Source: Vibrio ouci (GTDB taxonomy: Bacteria > Pseudomonadota > Gammaproteobacteria > Enterobacterales > Vibrionaceae). Taken from it: a stretch of 64,000 bases of DNA. The stretch is from NCBI RefSeq assembly GCF_004551525.1, contig NZ_SATR01000019.1, positions 1-64,000 of the forward strand. Direction: 5' to 3'. The position numbers and the translations under genes were made by a program. Shown here piece by piece: positions 30,018 to 38,020 of this stretch; the first letter of the stretch is position 1, and every line of letters begins with the position of its first letter. Under the pieces are notes generated by a model, which made no database searches, was not told the DNA's origin, and saw only the letters and a program-made list of their open reading frames with translations.

Positions 30018-30126
30018 TGACCCTTCTTAAGCCGAGGGTCACCTAGCCAACTGACGTTGTTAGTGAACTCAAATTTTGTTCACAAGTATAGCGGCCAATC
30101 TCCCTTATTGAGATTGGCCTTTTCTT
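30018..30126 (+). ncRNA. qrr: Qrr quorum-sensing small RNA
   Basis: About 109 bases with the conserved Qrr layout. It opens with the stem TGACCCT/AGGGTCA (30018-30041). The highly conserved target-pairing stretch CTGACGTTGTTAGTGAA follows at 30051-30067, just after ACCTAGCCAA. A short second stem (GTGAACTC...TTGTTCAC) comes next. The terminator is GGCCAATCTC/GAGATTGGCC followed by TTTTCTTT. Qrr RNAs act with Hfq at low cell density to repress the master regulator LuxR/HapR and activate AphA. The sigma-54 promoter and LuxO sites in front complete the unit. The first stem is longer than in Qrr1, so a Qrr2-4-like copy is more likely; the number cannot be fixed without comparison. Confidence 0.93.
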
Positions 30127-30559
30127 TACCTGCTCACCACGCCCTACTTTTTGTAGTAAAATTCGTAAAAGCCAAAATTTGGTTATATTGCATCCATAAC
30201 ACGCAAATATAACAACCAAAAATAAGCACTCCACTTAGATAAACGAGCCAAAATACCATAAATGCAACTTTTCTTATTCACGGGAAAGTGGCTCTGCTGT
30301 TTACTTTAATAAATACATCAAGATAACGTTTGCATCGTCGTAATATCATTGTACAAATCGACAACAAACTATATAGAACACAGTTCATAAGACATAAAGA
30401 AAACCTAGACACCAAGCCTCATAAAACAATCACTTTAGAATCAAAAGCAAAGGTTAAAATGAGATTAAAAAAACGATTTCATTCAAATAATTAACCAATA
30501 CTATCAGTGAGTTACATCAGAAAAGGCAAGATTAATAAGCACTGGCAATAAAATTATCA
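30127..30559 (+). other. Gap between qrr and the codB promoter; weak PurR-like site
   Basis: No credible gene is seen in these 433 A/T-rich bases. At 30320-30335 the sequence matches the PurR consensus at 12 of 16 positions, including the central CGTTTGC. E. coli codBA is PurR-regulated. However, the site is about 225 bases upstream of the best promoter, so its relevance is doubtful. A loose inverted repeat GAGCCA/TGGCTC spans 30246-30293. Confidence 0.35.
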
Positions 30560-30588
30560 TTGACACAGATTTTTATATCATCATAATA
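30560..30588 (+). promoter_or_regulatory. Sigma-70 promoter candidate for codBA
   Basis: A perfect -35 TTGACA at 30560-30565 is followed by CATAAT/TAATAC at 30582-30589 with 16-18 bases spacing. It gives a leader of about 55 bases before the codB start, which has GCGGAGG as ribosome-binding site. Confidence 0.6.
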
Positions 30589-30648
30589 CGCGCCGTTTAC
30601 CCGAAACTCACACAATTTGTATTGATAATCTATTTGCGGAGGTTATAA

Positions 30649-31887
30649 ATGGCTGCGGACAATAACTACAGTCTGGGACCCGTGCCGACAACGGCAAGGA
30701 AAGGAGTCGCTTCACTTACCATGGTAATGCTTGGACTCACTTTCTTCTCTGCAAGTATGTGGACCGGTGGTTCCCTTGGTACTGGTCTTTCTTTCAATGA
30801 TTTCTTCCTCGCTGTTCTTATTGGTAACCTCATCCTCGGTATCTACACCTCTTTCCTCGGTTACATTGGCGCTTCTACTGGTCTCTCTACTCACCTTCTC
30901 GCTCGATTCTCTTTTGGTACTAAAGGCTCTTGGCTTCCTTCTGCTTTATTAGGCGGGACTCAAGTTGGCTGGTTTGGTGTTGGCGTAGCGATGTTCGCAA
31001 TCCCAGTCCAGAAAGCGACAGGCATTGATACCAACACACTTATTATTGTTTCTGGCCTGCTAATGACTGCAACGGTTTACTTCGGTATCAAAGCGCTAAT
31101 GATTCTATCGGCGATTGCTGTACCAGCGATTGCAATCTTAGGTAGCTACTCAGTTTCAATGGCAGTAGATAGCATTGGTGGCTTAGAGCAACTTCAATTG
31201 ATTCAACCAGAAACGCCAATGGACTTTTCAGTTGCACTGGCAATGGTGGTAGGTTCGTTCGTTAGTGCCGGTACACTCACTGCTGACTTCGTCCGTTTTG
31301 GTAAGAAACCAGCAAGTGCAGTATTAGTCACAATGGTTGCCTTCTTTATCGGTAACTCACTGATGTTCATTTTCGGCGCGGCAGGCGCGGCAGCAACTGG
31401 TCAAGCGGATATTTCTGACGTAATGATTGCGCAAGGTCTTCTACTCCCTGCTATCATCGTGCTTGGCTTAAACATTTGGACGACCAATGAAAACGCGCTT
31501 TACGCTTCGGGCCTTGGTTTCTCAAACATCACTGGGCGTTCAAGCACAGTAATGTCTATCGTCAACGGTATCGTAGGCACAATCTTCGCTCTGTGGTTGT
31601 ACAATAACTTCGTTGGTTGGTTAACCTTCCTTTCGACAGCAATTCCACCAATTGGCGGCGTAATCATTGCTGACTTCCTAATTAACCGTAAACGCTACCA
31701 GAACTTTGACAAAGCTGAATTCCAGACCATTAACTGGGCAGGCATCCTAGCGGTAGCTATAGGTGTTGCGGCAGGTAAATTCATTCCAGGTGTTGTACCA
31801 CTAAACGCTGTTCTAGGCGGTGCACTAAGCTATGTTGTACTTAATTCACTACTAAACAAACGCGCGCTGAAAACACAAGCTGCGTAA
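30649..31887 (+). CDS. codB: Cytosine permease CodB
   Basis: A 412-residue NCS1-family inner-membrane transporter for cytosine, with about twelve hydrophobic segments. The family start SLGPVPTTARKGVASL is present, and QVGWFGVG and WTTNENALYASGL occur later. It is followed nine bases on by codA, making the codBA operon for cytosine uptake and deamination. Bases about 30740-30950 are unusually rich in T and C on the coding strand (only about 16 A in 120 bases at 30781-30900) with many TTC, CTC and TCT codons, unlike the rest of the gene. Confidence 0.92.
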   Translation: MAADNNYSLGPVPTTARKGVASLTMVMLGLTFFSASMWTGGSLGTGLSFNDFFLAVLIGNLILGIYTSFLGYIGASTGLSTHLLARFSFGTKGSWLPSALLGGTQVGWFGVGVAMFAIPVQKATGIDTNTLIIVSGLLMTATVYFGIKALMILSAIAVPAIAILGSYSVSMAVDSIGGLEQLQLIQPETPMDFSVALAMVVGSFVSAGTLTADFVRFGKKPASAVLVTMVAFFIGNSLMFIFGAAGAAATGQADISDVMIAQGLLLPAIIVLGLNIWTTNENALYASGLGFSNITGRSSTVMSIVNGIVGTIFALWLYNNFVGWLTFLSTAIPPIGGVIIADFLINRKRYQNFDKAEFQTINWAGILAVAIGVAAGKFIPGVVPLNAVLGGALSYVVLNSLLNKRALKTQAA

Positions 31888-31896
31888 GGAAGCACC

Positions 31897-33174
31897 ATGA
31901 CAACGCTATTGATCAAAAACGCGACACTTCGCAATCAAGAAGGATTAAAACAAATCTTGATTGAAGACGGTCAATTTAAGCAAATTCTCGATAACGATGC
32001 GGATGTTGCTTACCAAGGTAACATTCTAGATGCAGAGGGCGGCCTTGCGGTTGCGCCTTTCTGCGAGCCTCATATTCACTTAGATACAACTCAAACAGCA
32101 GGCGAACCAAACTGGAACATCTCAGGTACGTTATTTGAAGGTATTGAGCGTTGGGCTGAGCGTAAAGAGTTACTCTCGATTGAAGATGTAAAGACTCGCG
32201 CAAAGCAAACTCTGAAATGGCAAATCGCCAATGGTATTCAGCACGTTCGTACTCACGTTGACGTTTCTGATCCAACACTGGTCGCACTTAAAGCAATGAT
32301 CGAAGTGCGCGAAGAGATGAAAGAGTGGGTCGATATCCAGATCGTCGCGTTTCCTCAAGAAGGCATCCTTTCTTACCCGAACGGTAAAGAGTTGCTGGAA
32401 GAAGCAGTGAAGCTTGGCGCGGATGTTATCGGCGCAATCCCTCACTTTGAGTTCACTCGTGAATACGGCGTGGAATCTCTGCACTATGTATTCGAACTGG
32501 CGCGTAAGTACGATCGCCTAATCGATGTTCACTGTGACGAAATCGACGACGAGCAATCTCGCTTCGTTGAGACGCTGGCTGCATTGGCACATAAATACGA
32601 AATGGGTCATAAGGTAACGGCTAGCCACACTACAGCAATGGGCTCTTACAACGGTGCTTACGCGTCGCGTCTGTTCCGTCTGTTAAAGATGTCCGGTATT
32701 AGCTTTGTTGCTAACCCGCTGGTTAACATCCATCTGCAAGGCCGCTTTGACGACTACCCGAAACGTCGTGGTATGACGCGCGTTAAAGAGATGCTTAACG
32801 CCGGTATCAATGTTTGTTTTGGTCACGATGATGTGTTCGACCCATGGTACCCACTCGGCACAGCTAACATGCTGCAAGTACTACACATGGGACTACATGT
32901 TAGCCAAGTAATGGGTTATGACCAAATCAACAATGGCCTAGATCTAATTAGCGATAACTCAGCTCGTACGCTGAATATTCAAGATAAGCATGGTATTGAA
33001 GAAGGTAAGCTAGGTAGCTTACTTATCCTACCGGCAGAAAATGGCTTTGATGCCGTTCGCCGCCAAGTGCCAGTGCGCTACTCTGTTCGCAACGGTAAAG
33101 TGATTGCTGAAACACAACCAGCAACCACGCAGATTCACCTTGGTGAGCAAGAAGAAGTAACGTTTAAGCGCTAA
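31897..33174 (+). CDS. codA: Cytosine deaminase CodA
   Basis: A 425-residue amidohydrolase close in length to E. coli CodA (427). It converts cytosine to uracil and ammonia. The first metal-binding H-x-H is in EPHIHLDTT near residue 61. Other conserved stretches are [14 protein letters not shown] near 210 with the metal and catalytic His/Glu, TASHTTAMG near 245 and [11 protein letters not shown] near 310 with the metal-binding Asp. AAGGAAG precedes the ATG. It is the last gene of codBA. Confidence 0.94.
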   Translation: MTTLLIKNATLRNQEGLKQILIEDGQFKQILDNDADVAYQGNILDAEGGLAVAPFCEPHIHLDTTQTAGEPNWNISGTLFEGIERWAERKELLSIEDVKTRAKQTLKWQIANGIQHVRTHVDVSDPTLVALKAMIEVREEMKEWVDIQIVAFPQEGILSYPNGKELLEEAVKLGADVIGAIPHFEFTREYGVESLHYVFELARKYDRLIDVHCDEIDDEQSRFVETLAALAHKYEMGHKVTASHTTAMGSYNGAYASRLFRLLKMSGISFVANPLVNIHLQGRFDDYPKRRGMTRVKEMLNAGINVCFGHDDVFDPWYPLGTANMLQVLHMGLHVSQVMGYDQINNGLDLISDNSARTLNIQDKHGIEEGKLGSLLILPAENGFDAVRRQVPVRYSVRNGKVIAETQPATTQIHLGEQEEVTFKR

Positions 33175-33190
33175 ACACGCAACGTTAATC

Positions 33191-33222
33191 AAAAATGGGA
33201 GGCTCTAGCCTCCCATTTTTTA
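33191..33222 (+). terminator. Rho-independent terminator after codA
   Basis: Perfect stem AAAAATGGGAGGCT/AGCCTCCCATTTTT with a two-base centre, ending in a T6 run. It also separates codBA from the convergent csrB. Confidence 0.93.
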
Positions 33223-33254
33223 TTCCCAATAACTTGGTGAGTTATCTCAGGGCA

Positions 33255-33667
33255 AAAGAAAAACCCCACTAAGCTCTCGCCTAGTGGGGTTCTATTCTTA
33301 CTCGCAGCAATCCGGCTACTAATAGGTGCTCCCTGCATCTATTCCTTGATAGTACGCTGAATCCTTCAGCACTTTCCTTATCATCGCCATCCTAGCGGTG
33401 TCCTTGGCAATCCAGCCCGTTAGCAATCCTCGCTAACTCTCATCACTTAATCCTTAAGCGGTGTCCCTGACTCTATCATCCTGATAGAAATTGCCTTAGT
33501 CCGTTAAGTGTCCATTGTCTTTCCTTGTGTAACCATCCTAGTTACTAGCGTCCAGCCAATGTCCTTCGCTTTCCATGCCGACCATTCATCCTGAATAATC
33601 GAATCTTCGTCCTGAAGATGACCTATCCCTGGGTCTTTCCTGTTCCGTGTCTGCTCCCTGCTGACAA
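33255..33667 (-). ncRNA. csrB: CsrB-family regulatory RNA
   Basis: About 410 bases on the minus strand with about 25 GGA motifs, many in small hairpin loops such as GCTGAAGGATTCAGC. It is non-coding in all frames. It ends in a strong terminator, AACCCCACTA/TAGTGGGGTT followed by TTTTTCTTTT (33255-33291). A -10-like CATAAT (33674-33679 complement) places the start near 33667. CsrB-type RNAs bind many CsrA dimers and so relieve CsrA control of carbon metabolism, motility, biofilm and quorum sensing. In vibrios they are activated by VarS/VarA. A half-site TGTAAG of the VarA/GacA type lies about 100 bases upstream at 33768-33773. Which of the several Vibrio Csr RNAs this is cannot be said. Confidence 0.9.
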
Positions 33668-34060
33668 CTTAAGATTATGCGATCGGTGGTTTTTCACAAT
33701 GGTAAATATCGCTAATCTCCTTTCCTAGAGCAGTTCAAAAATCACACATAACCAATTAAATCAAAAGCTTACAAATATACAAAAGTCATATCCTAACTAA
33801 TATGACTACGTTAGCTCACGAGCCTGTGAGAGATCTCGCACAAAACTCGTAGCCGAAGGCTCAATAGTCGTCATTTGGCAGTGAATATGCCCTGTGACAA
33901 CCATCACTCATTTCTGAGTAACCCATTTAATCCGTATCTTTATACGCTTTTACTGGTCTATCTCGCGTTAAATTAGGGTATTATTAGGAGATCTCTATCA
34001 CACAACTTATTTGGCTTAGTTCTGACTAGAGCTAGGCGACATTTCCTAGAGGAAAGCTGA
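33668..34060. other. Intergenic region between csrB and the dCMP deaminase gene
   Basis: The left part must contain the csrB promoter and upstream activation site. The right part leads into the deaminase gene, with AGAGGAAAG as its ribosome-binding site. A small hairpin CTCAC/GTGAG is at 33816-33831 and a region of short GC-rich repeats (AGCCGAAGGCT) follows. No gene is seen. Confidence 0.5.
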
Positions 34061-34510
34061 ATGATTTCAAAGTGGGCACAACGCTTTTACCAAATGGCAG
34101 AATTAGTTGGGTCTTGGAGTAAAGACCCTTCCACTCAGGTTGGTGCTGTCATTACAAAACAAAACCGTATCGTTTCTGTCGGTTTTAATGGTTACCCTCA
34201 CGGTATTTCAGACAGTGCGATGACCGATGACCGTGAAATGAAGTATTTAAAGACGTTGCACGCTGAAGAGAACGCAATACTTTTTGCTAAGCGTGATCTT
34301 GATGGATGCGAAATTTGGGTAACACACTTCCCTTGTCCAAATTGCGCAGCAAAAATCATTCAAACAGGTATTTCAGCGGTGCATTGCCCAGAACAAACGC
34401 CTGATTTCTTATCCCGCTGGGGTGACAAAATCAAAGTAAGCCAAGAAATGTTTTTACAAGCTGGAGTGAAAGTGAACTGGCTGCCGCTAGAAGACTTATC
34501 TGACTCATAA
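34061..34510 (+). CDS. Deoxycytidylate (dCMP) deaminase family protein
   Basis: A 149-residue zinc-dependent deaminase of the ComEB/dCMP-deaminase group, converting dCMP to dUMP for thymidylate synthesis. The zinc/proton-shuttle motif HAEENAILFA is near residue 69, and the cysteine zinc ligands are in PCPNCAAKII near 92. Upstream DPSTQVGAVI is typical. It has its own terminator and is probably independent of the polysaccharide genes that follow. It lacks the ATP-cone or competence context, so the pathway role is by family. Confidence 0.9.
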   Translation: MISKWAQRFYQMAELVGSWSKDPSTQVGAVITKQNRIVSVGFNGYPHGISDSAMTDDREMKYLKTLHAEENAILFAKRDLDGCEIWVTHFPCPNCAAKIIQTGISAVHCPEQTPDFLSRWGDKIKVSQEMFLQAGVKVNWLPLEDLSDS

Positions 34511-34535
34511 AGACTGTTCAGTTCTCTTGATTAAA

Positions 34536-34560
34536 TAAGGGGATGGCATCCCCTTAGTTT
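34536..34560 (+). terminator. Terminator after the dCMP deaminase gene
   Basis: Perfect stem TAAGGGGAT/ATCCCCTTA with a 3-base loop, followed by GTTTGAGTT; the T tail is weak. The remaining 175 bases to the next gene contain a repeated ATGTAAGG and must hold the polysaccharide operon promoter. I found no ops/JUMPStart element there. Confidence 0.65.
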
Positions 34561-34735
34561 GAGTTACCAGCAGAAACCAAATTTTCTACCCGATCTGTCA
34601 GAATCGTCTTACGTACTGTAGGGCATCTGACGACATCTTAACAAAACTAACAATTTCACCATGCATAATGTAAGGAAATGAGAAATTATGTAAGGTGATT
34701 AATGACTATTCAGCATCAAACATGGAGATTGGTAA

Positions 34736-36151
34736 ATGGATGGTAAGCGAGTTGTAAAATTTGCTGAAGATGGCTACGCGCCACTGTTAAAAGTATTGGA
34801 TTTTTTGATAATTAACTATTCAATCCAAGCAGTAATAGATGTCGCTTATGGTCAAGAGACAGCAATTGACTTTGCCGTCACTTTCATTATCGCAACCTGT
34901 TTTTTATTATTCTCTGAGTACTGTAACGTATACTCGGTAAATGTAAGAAAGCGCATCGGTTCATCTATCGCCAGAATCCTAGTCGCTGCATTTTTTACCT
35001 TTTTAACTGTTGAACTCATCAAGTATTTTTACGGGTCTCATGAAGGCGCGTCCATTAACCACCTAAGTAAAGGTTGGTACTACTATCTGTTTGCTTTTGC
35101 TATTACATCGATTATTGCGGTCCGCATTTTAATCTTAACTGTTTCTCGTGCCGTTTACCGTCGATACAAAAAAGTAAAAACAGTCGCTATCTTTGGCTAT
35201 ACGCCAACAGCTATAGCGATAGAGCAACAAATACTCAGCCTTCACCAACGACAATATCTAGAGTTGGAGCTTTATGCCGAAAAAAATGAAGATGAATTTG
35301 GTTATATCACTAAATCTAGCTACAAAGGCAAATTTGATCAGCTACTAGAAAAAGCTAAGAAAAATGAAGTTGATGAAGTCTACATTACGCTACCAATGGT
35401 CGAGAAAGATAAGATAACTAAATACTTAGCTAAGTTATCTAATACCACTGTCGATACATTTGTCGTGCCAGATTTACATAGTTACAATTTGTCTTCTTCT
35501 CGTTTTCAGTCTGTTGGCCACATGCAAGCATTATCTGTATTTGGAACACCTTTTGACGGATTTGGCGCGTTAGTTAAGCGCATAGAAGATATTATCATTG
35601 GTGGGATCATTACCATTTTGATCTCCCCTATCCTGCTTGTCATTGCGGCCGGGGTAAAACTGAGTTCACCCGGCCCTGTGCTATTCAAGCAAGATCGTTA
35701 CGGCCTCGGTGGTAAGAAAATCAAAGTATGGAAGTTCCGCTCGATGAGCGTGATGGAAAATGACGATGAAGTAAAACAAGCCACCAAGTCGGACCCACGT
35801 GTCACCAAGTTTGGTGCTTTTATTCGTCGTACATCACTGGATGAACTACCGCAGTTTTTTAACGTTCTACAGGGTTCGATGTCGATCGTTGGCCCAAGAC
35901 CACATGCTGTCGCTCATAATGAAGAGTATCGCGTTATCGTTGATAACTACATGATTCGACATAAAATTAAACCAGGAATCACCGGCTGGGCACAAATCAA
36001 CGGTTATCGAGGCGAAACCGACACCATCGATAAAATGGAAAAGCGTGTCGAATATGATATCGCCTACTTACAACACTGGTCATTAACTTGGGATTTAAAA
36101 ATTATATTTATGACGGTCTTTAAAGGCTTTGTAAGTGAAACAGCATACTAA
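34736..36151 (+). CDS. Polyprenyl-phosphate sugar-1-phosphate transferase (initiating enzyme)
   Basis: A 471-residue WcaJ/EpsE-type initiating phosphotransferase. Four N-terminal membrane segments (about 15-130) precede a CoA-binding-like cytoplasmic domain. A re-entrant membrane helix (about 285-310) and the catalytic C-terminal domain follow, with KVWKFRSM near 330, DELPQFFNVLQG near 372 and GPRPH near 387. It loads the first sugar phosphate onto undecaprenyl phosphate at the inner membrane. It is the first of eleven closely spaced genes for a secreted polysaccharide. GGAG lies eight bases before the ATG. Confidence 0.92.
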   Translation: MDGKRVVKFAEDGYAPLLKVLDFLIINYSIQAVIDVAYGQETAIDFAVTFIIATCFLLFSEYCNVYSVNVRKRIGSSIARILVAAFFTFLTVELIKYFYGSHEGASINHLSKGWYYYLFAFAITSIIAVRILILTVSRAVYRRYKKVKTVAIFGYTPTAIAIEQQILSLHQRQYLELELYAEKNEDEFGYITKSSYKGKFDQLLEKAKKNEVDEVYITLPMVEKDKITKYLAKLSNTTVDTFVVPDLHSYNLSSSRFQSVGHMQALSVFGTPFDGFGALVKRIEDIIIGGIITILISPILLVIAAGVKLSSPGPVLFKQDRYGLGGKKIKVWKFRSMSVMENDDEVKQATKSDPRVTKFGAFIRRTSLDELPQFFNVLQGSMSIVGPRPHAVAHNEEYRVIVDNYMIRHKIKPGITGWAQINGYRGETDTIDKMEKRVEYDIAYLQHWSLTWDLKIIFMTVFKGFVSETAY

Positions 36152-37436
36152 GCTGCTTGTTGGTGGTTTAGGGTTGATGTTTGCTAGCTATTCTCAGGCG
36201 AACTTGACCCCAAAACCTCATATAGGTATCGCTGGAATCGACTTTCAGTCTCAGCTCGGTATGAAATATGGCCGAGACTCCAACGTCACTTATCAGACTC
36301 AATCGAATGACTCGGTCGAGTCTGATTACGTTATGCTCGAACCCTATTTGCAGGCCGTTGGTGAACGTGGTGAAGACCGCTACTTGTTAGTCTACTCAGG
36401 TAAATACTTACAGTATCAAGACCAAACTAGTACGGTAGGCGACTATAGTGACCACTATTTTTTATTCTTGCCTAAATGGCGTTTTGGTGACAAACACGAA
36501 CTCAACTGGTTTATCGAGCAGACGTGGGGGCACGAAGATAGAGGCACGGGTCTCACGGAAGGTTTTACTAACGAGCAATTTCGCCAGTACGGTATTAACC
36601 AACCTTTAAGCAGTGAATTATTAAATAGCGAACTCCGTTACATCTACGGCCGACCGGAAGGGCGAGGTCACTTTAACCTTGCACTACAGGTTAAGGATCT
36701 CTCCTTTACAGATACCGATACAGTAGAGCAAACCAGTGCCGACTTTTATGCCTATATTGAAGATCAACAATGGCAAGAGAAAACTGTCACCATAGAACTC
36801 TTCGATCAGTACTCTAAAGACACACGTTTTCGCTACAGCTCGATCAATAACTATCGGCACTATGCGTCTTCACCTATTCGTGATTCTGACGAGCATTACT
36901 TGGTGTTTGGTATTAAATCTAAGCGCTCAGGTAAAACCAGCGTAGAAGGTGATATTGCTTGGCTACACAAAGACTTAAAGAATAACCCACAAGCACAAGC
37001 TTTTGACGGCTTTAACTGGCAGGCAGCGCTGAATTGGAAACCTGTGAAGCATTCCGAATTTCAGCTATACGGCTCACGTAGGGTAGAAGACCCAACCGAA
37101 GTTGGTGGGTATATTTTGAAAACCAAGTATGGACTTTCATGGAACCACAAATGGTTTGTTGACCGTTTGAATACCAAATTCGATGTTGGTCAAGAATTTG
37201 AAGACTATAAGTCACAAGATAGTGACCGAGAAGATAGCTCAAACATAGCTTCATTCACGTTGGGCTACGATTTTCGGCCGTCAGTACGCTTGGAGTTTAA
37301 TTACCAATATACTAGTAAGACTTCAAACCACGAAACAACGACATTTTATATTGGCGAAAACGCCGATATTCCCGAGATTCGACAACTCGGCTACAACAAA
37401 AGCCGCTTTGATTTGATGCTTAAGGTGCAAATTTAA
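36135..37436 (+). CDS. Outer-membrane beta-barrel protein of the polysaccharide locus
   Basis: A 433-residue exported protein: signal peptide to about residue 22 (ASYSQA), then alternating strands rich in aromatic and charged residues, ending in an amphipathic final strand (FDLMLKVQI). It resembles the beta-barrel proteins found in other Vibrio exopolysaccharide loci, probably a channel or assembly partner in the outer membrane. The start is GTG 36135, which overlaps the previous gene by 17 bases and has AAGG upstream. An exact family was not recognised. Confidence 0.75.
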   Translation: MKQHTKLLVGGLGLMFASYSQANLTPKPHIGIAGIDFQSQLGMKYGRDSNVTYQTQSNDSVESDYVMLEPYLQAVGERGEDRYLLVYSGKYLQYQDQTSTVGDYSDHYFLFLPKWRFGDKHELNWFIEQTWGHEDRGTGLTEGFTNEQFRQYGINQPLSSELLNSELRYIYGRPEGRGHFNLALQVKDLSFTDTDTVEQTSADFYAYIEDQQWQEKTVTIELFDQYSKDTRFRYSSINNYRHYASSPIRDSDEHYLVFGIKSKRSGKTSVEGDIAWLHKDLKNNPQAQAFDGFNWQAALNWKPVKHSEFQLYGSRRVEDPTEVGGYILKTKYGLSWNHKWFVDRLNTKFDVGQEFEDYKSQDSDREDSSNIASFTLGYDFRPSVRLEFNYQYTSKTSNHETTTFYIGENADIPEIRQLGYNKSRFDLMLKVQI

Positions 37437-37438
37437 TC

Positions 37439-38008
37439 ATGAAAAAATTTATCTTACACCTCGTTGGGGCACTACTTATTTTAGTCAACCAAACCGCTTT
37501 GGCTAATTCTTCAGCGACCGAAGAAAATGCCGACACCCGCGTATCGCAGCAACGTGAATACTTGCTTGGCCCAGGCGATAGAGTGAATATTGAGGTCTAT
37601 GGTGACGAAGAGCTGACCATGAAATTTACCATCGATAAACGCGGTGGCGTAAACTTTCCTTATATCGGCTATGTACAGTTAACTGGTCGCACAACTGAAG
37701 AAATTGAGTTGGATATGGAAGCTCGATTGAAAGCAGACTATATGCTCGACCCTATGGTCACTGTACAAATGAATAGCTTTCGTAAGTTCTTTATCACTGG
37801 TGAAGTTGAAGACCCTGATGGTTATGAATATGAACCTCAGCTTACTGTAGAGAAAGCGATTGCCCTTGCCGGCGGGTTCACCGACCGCGCTGATCGCGAT
37901 GATATAAACATTCGCCCATCTGGCTCTACCGAGCTACAGGAAAATGTCAATTTGACTGATGCCGTATACCCCGGCGATGTCGTCATTGTTGAACAAAGTT
38001 TTTTCTAA
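37439..38008 (+). CDS. Short Wza-like polysaccharide export protein (OPX)
   Basis: A 189-residue periplasmic/outer-membrane polysaccharide export protein: signal peptide to about residue 22, a Poly_export domain (YLLGPGDRVNIEVYGDEEL near 40), then one SLBB domain (FFITGEVEDPDGYEY). It lacks the lipoprotein cysteine of classical Wza and is about half its length. There is no C-terminal helix to span the outer membrane. So it may need the neighbouring beta-barrel to complete the exit pore. It ends 12 bases before the next gene. Confidence 0.88.
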   Translation: MKKFILHLVGALLILVNQTALANSSATEENADTRVSQQREYLLGPGDRVNIEVYGDEELTMKFTIDKRGGVNFPYIGYVQLTGRTTEEIELDMEARLKADYMLDPMVTVQMNSFRKFFITGEVEDPDGYEYEPQLTVEKAIALAGGFTDRADRDDINIRPSGSTELQENVNLTDAVYPGDVVIVEQSFF

Positions 38009-38020
38009 AAGAGAGCAGTA

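Noticed and set aside
30043..30234. 63-codon minus-strand frame overlapping qrr
   Set aside because: It runs antisense through the Qrr RNA and its terminator and has no coding features.
33255..33667. CRISPR-like or tandem-repeat interpretation of the regularly spaced TCC/GGA words
   Set aside because: The words lie in non-identical small hairpins without constant repeats or spacers and end in a terminator, which fits a CsrB-type RNA.
34561..34735. ops/JUMPStart element before the polysaccharide genes
   Set aside because: The expected GGCGGTAG core was not found in the leader on either strand.
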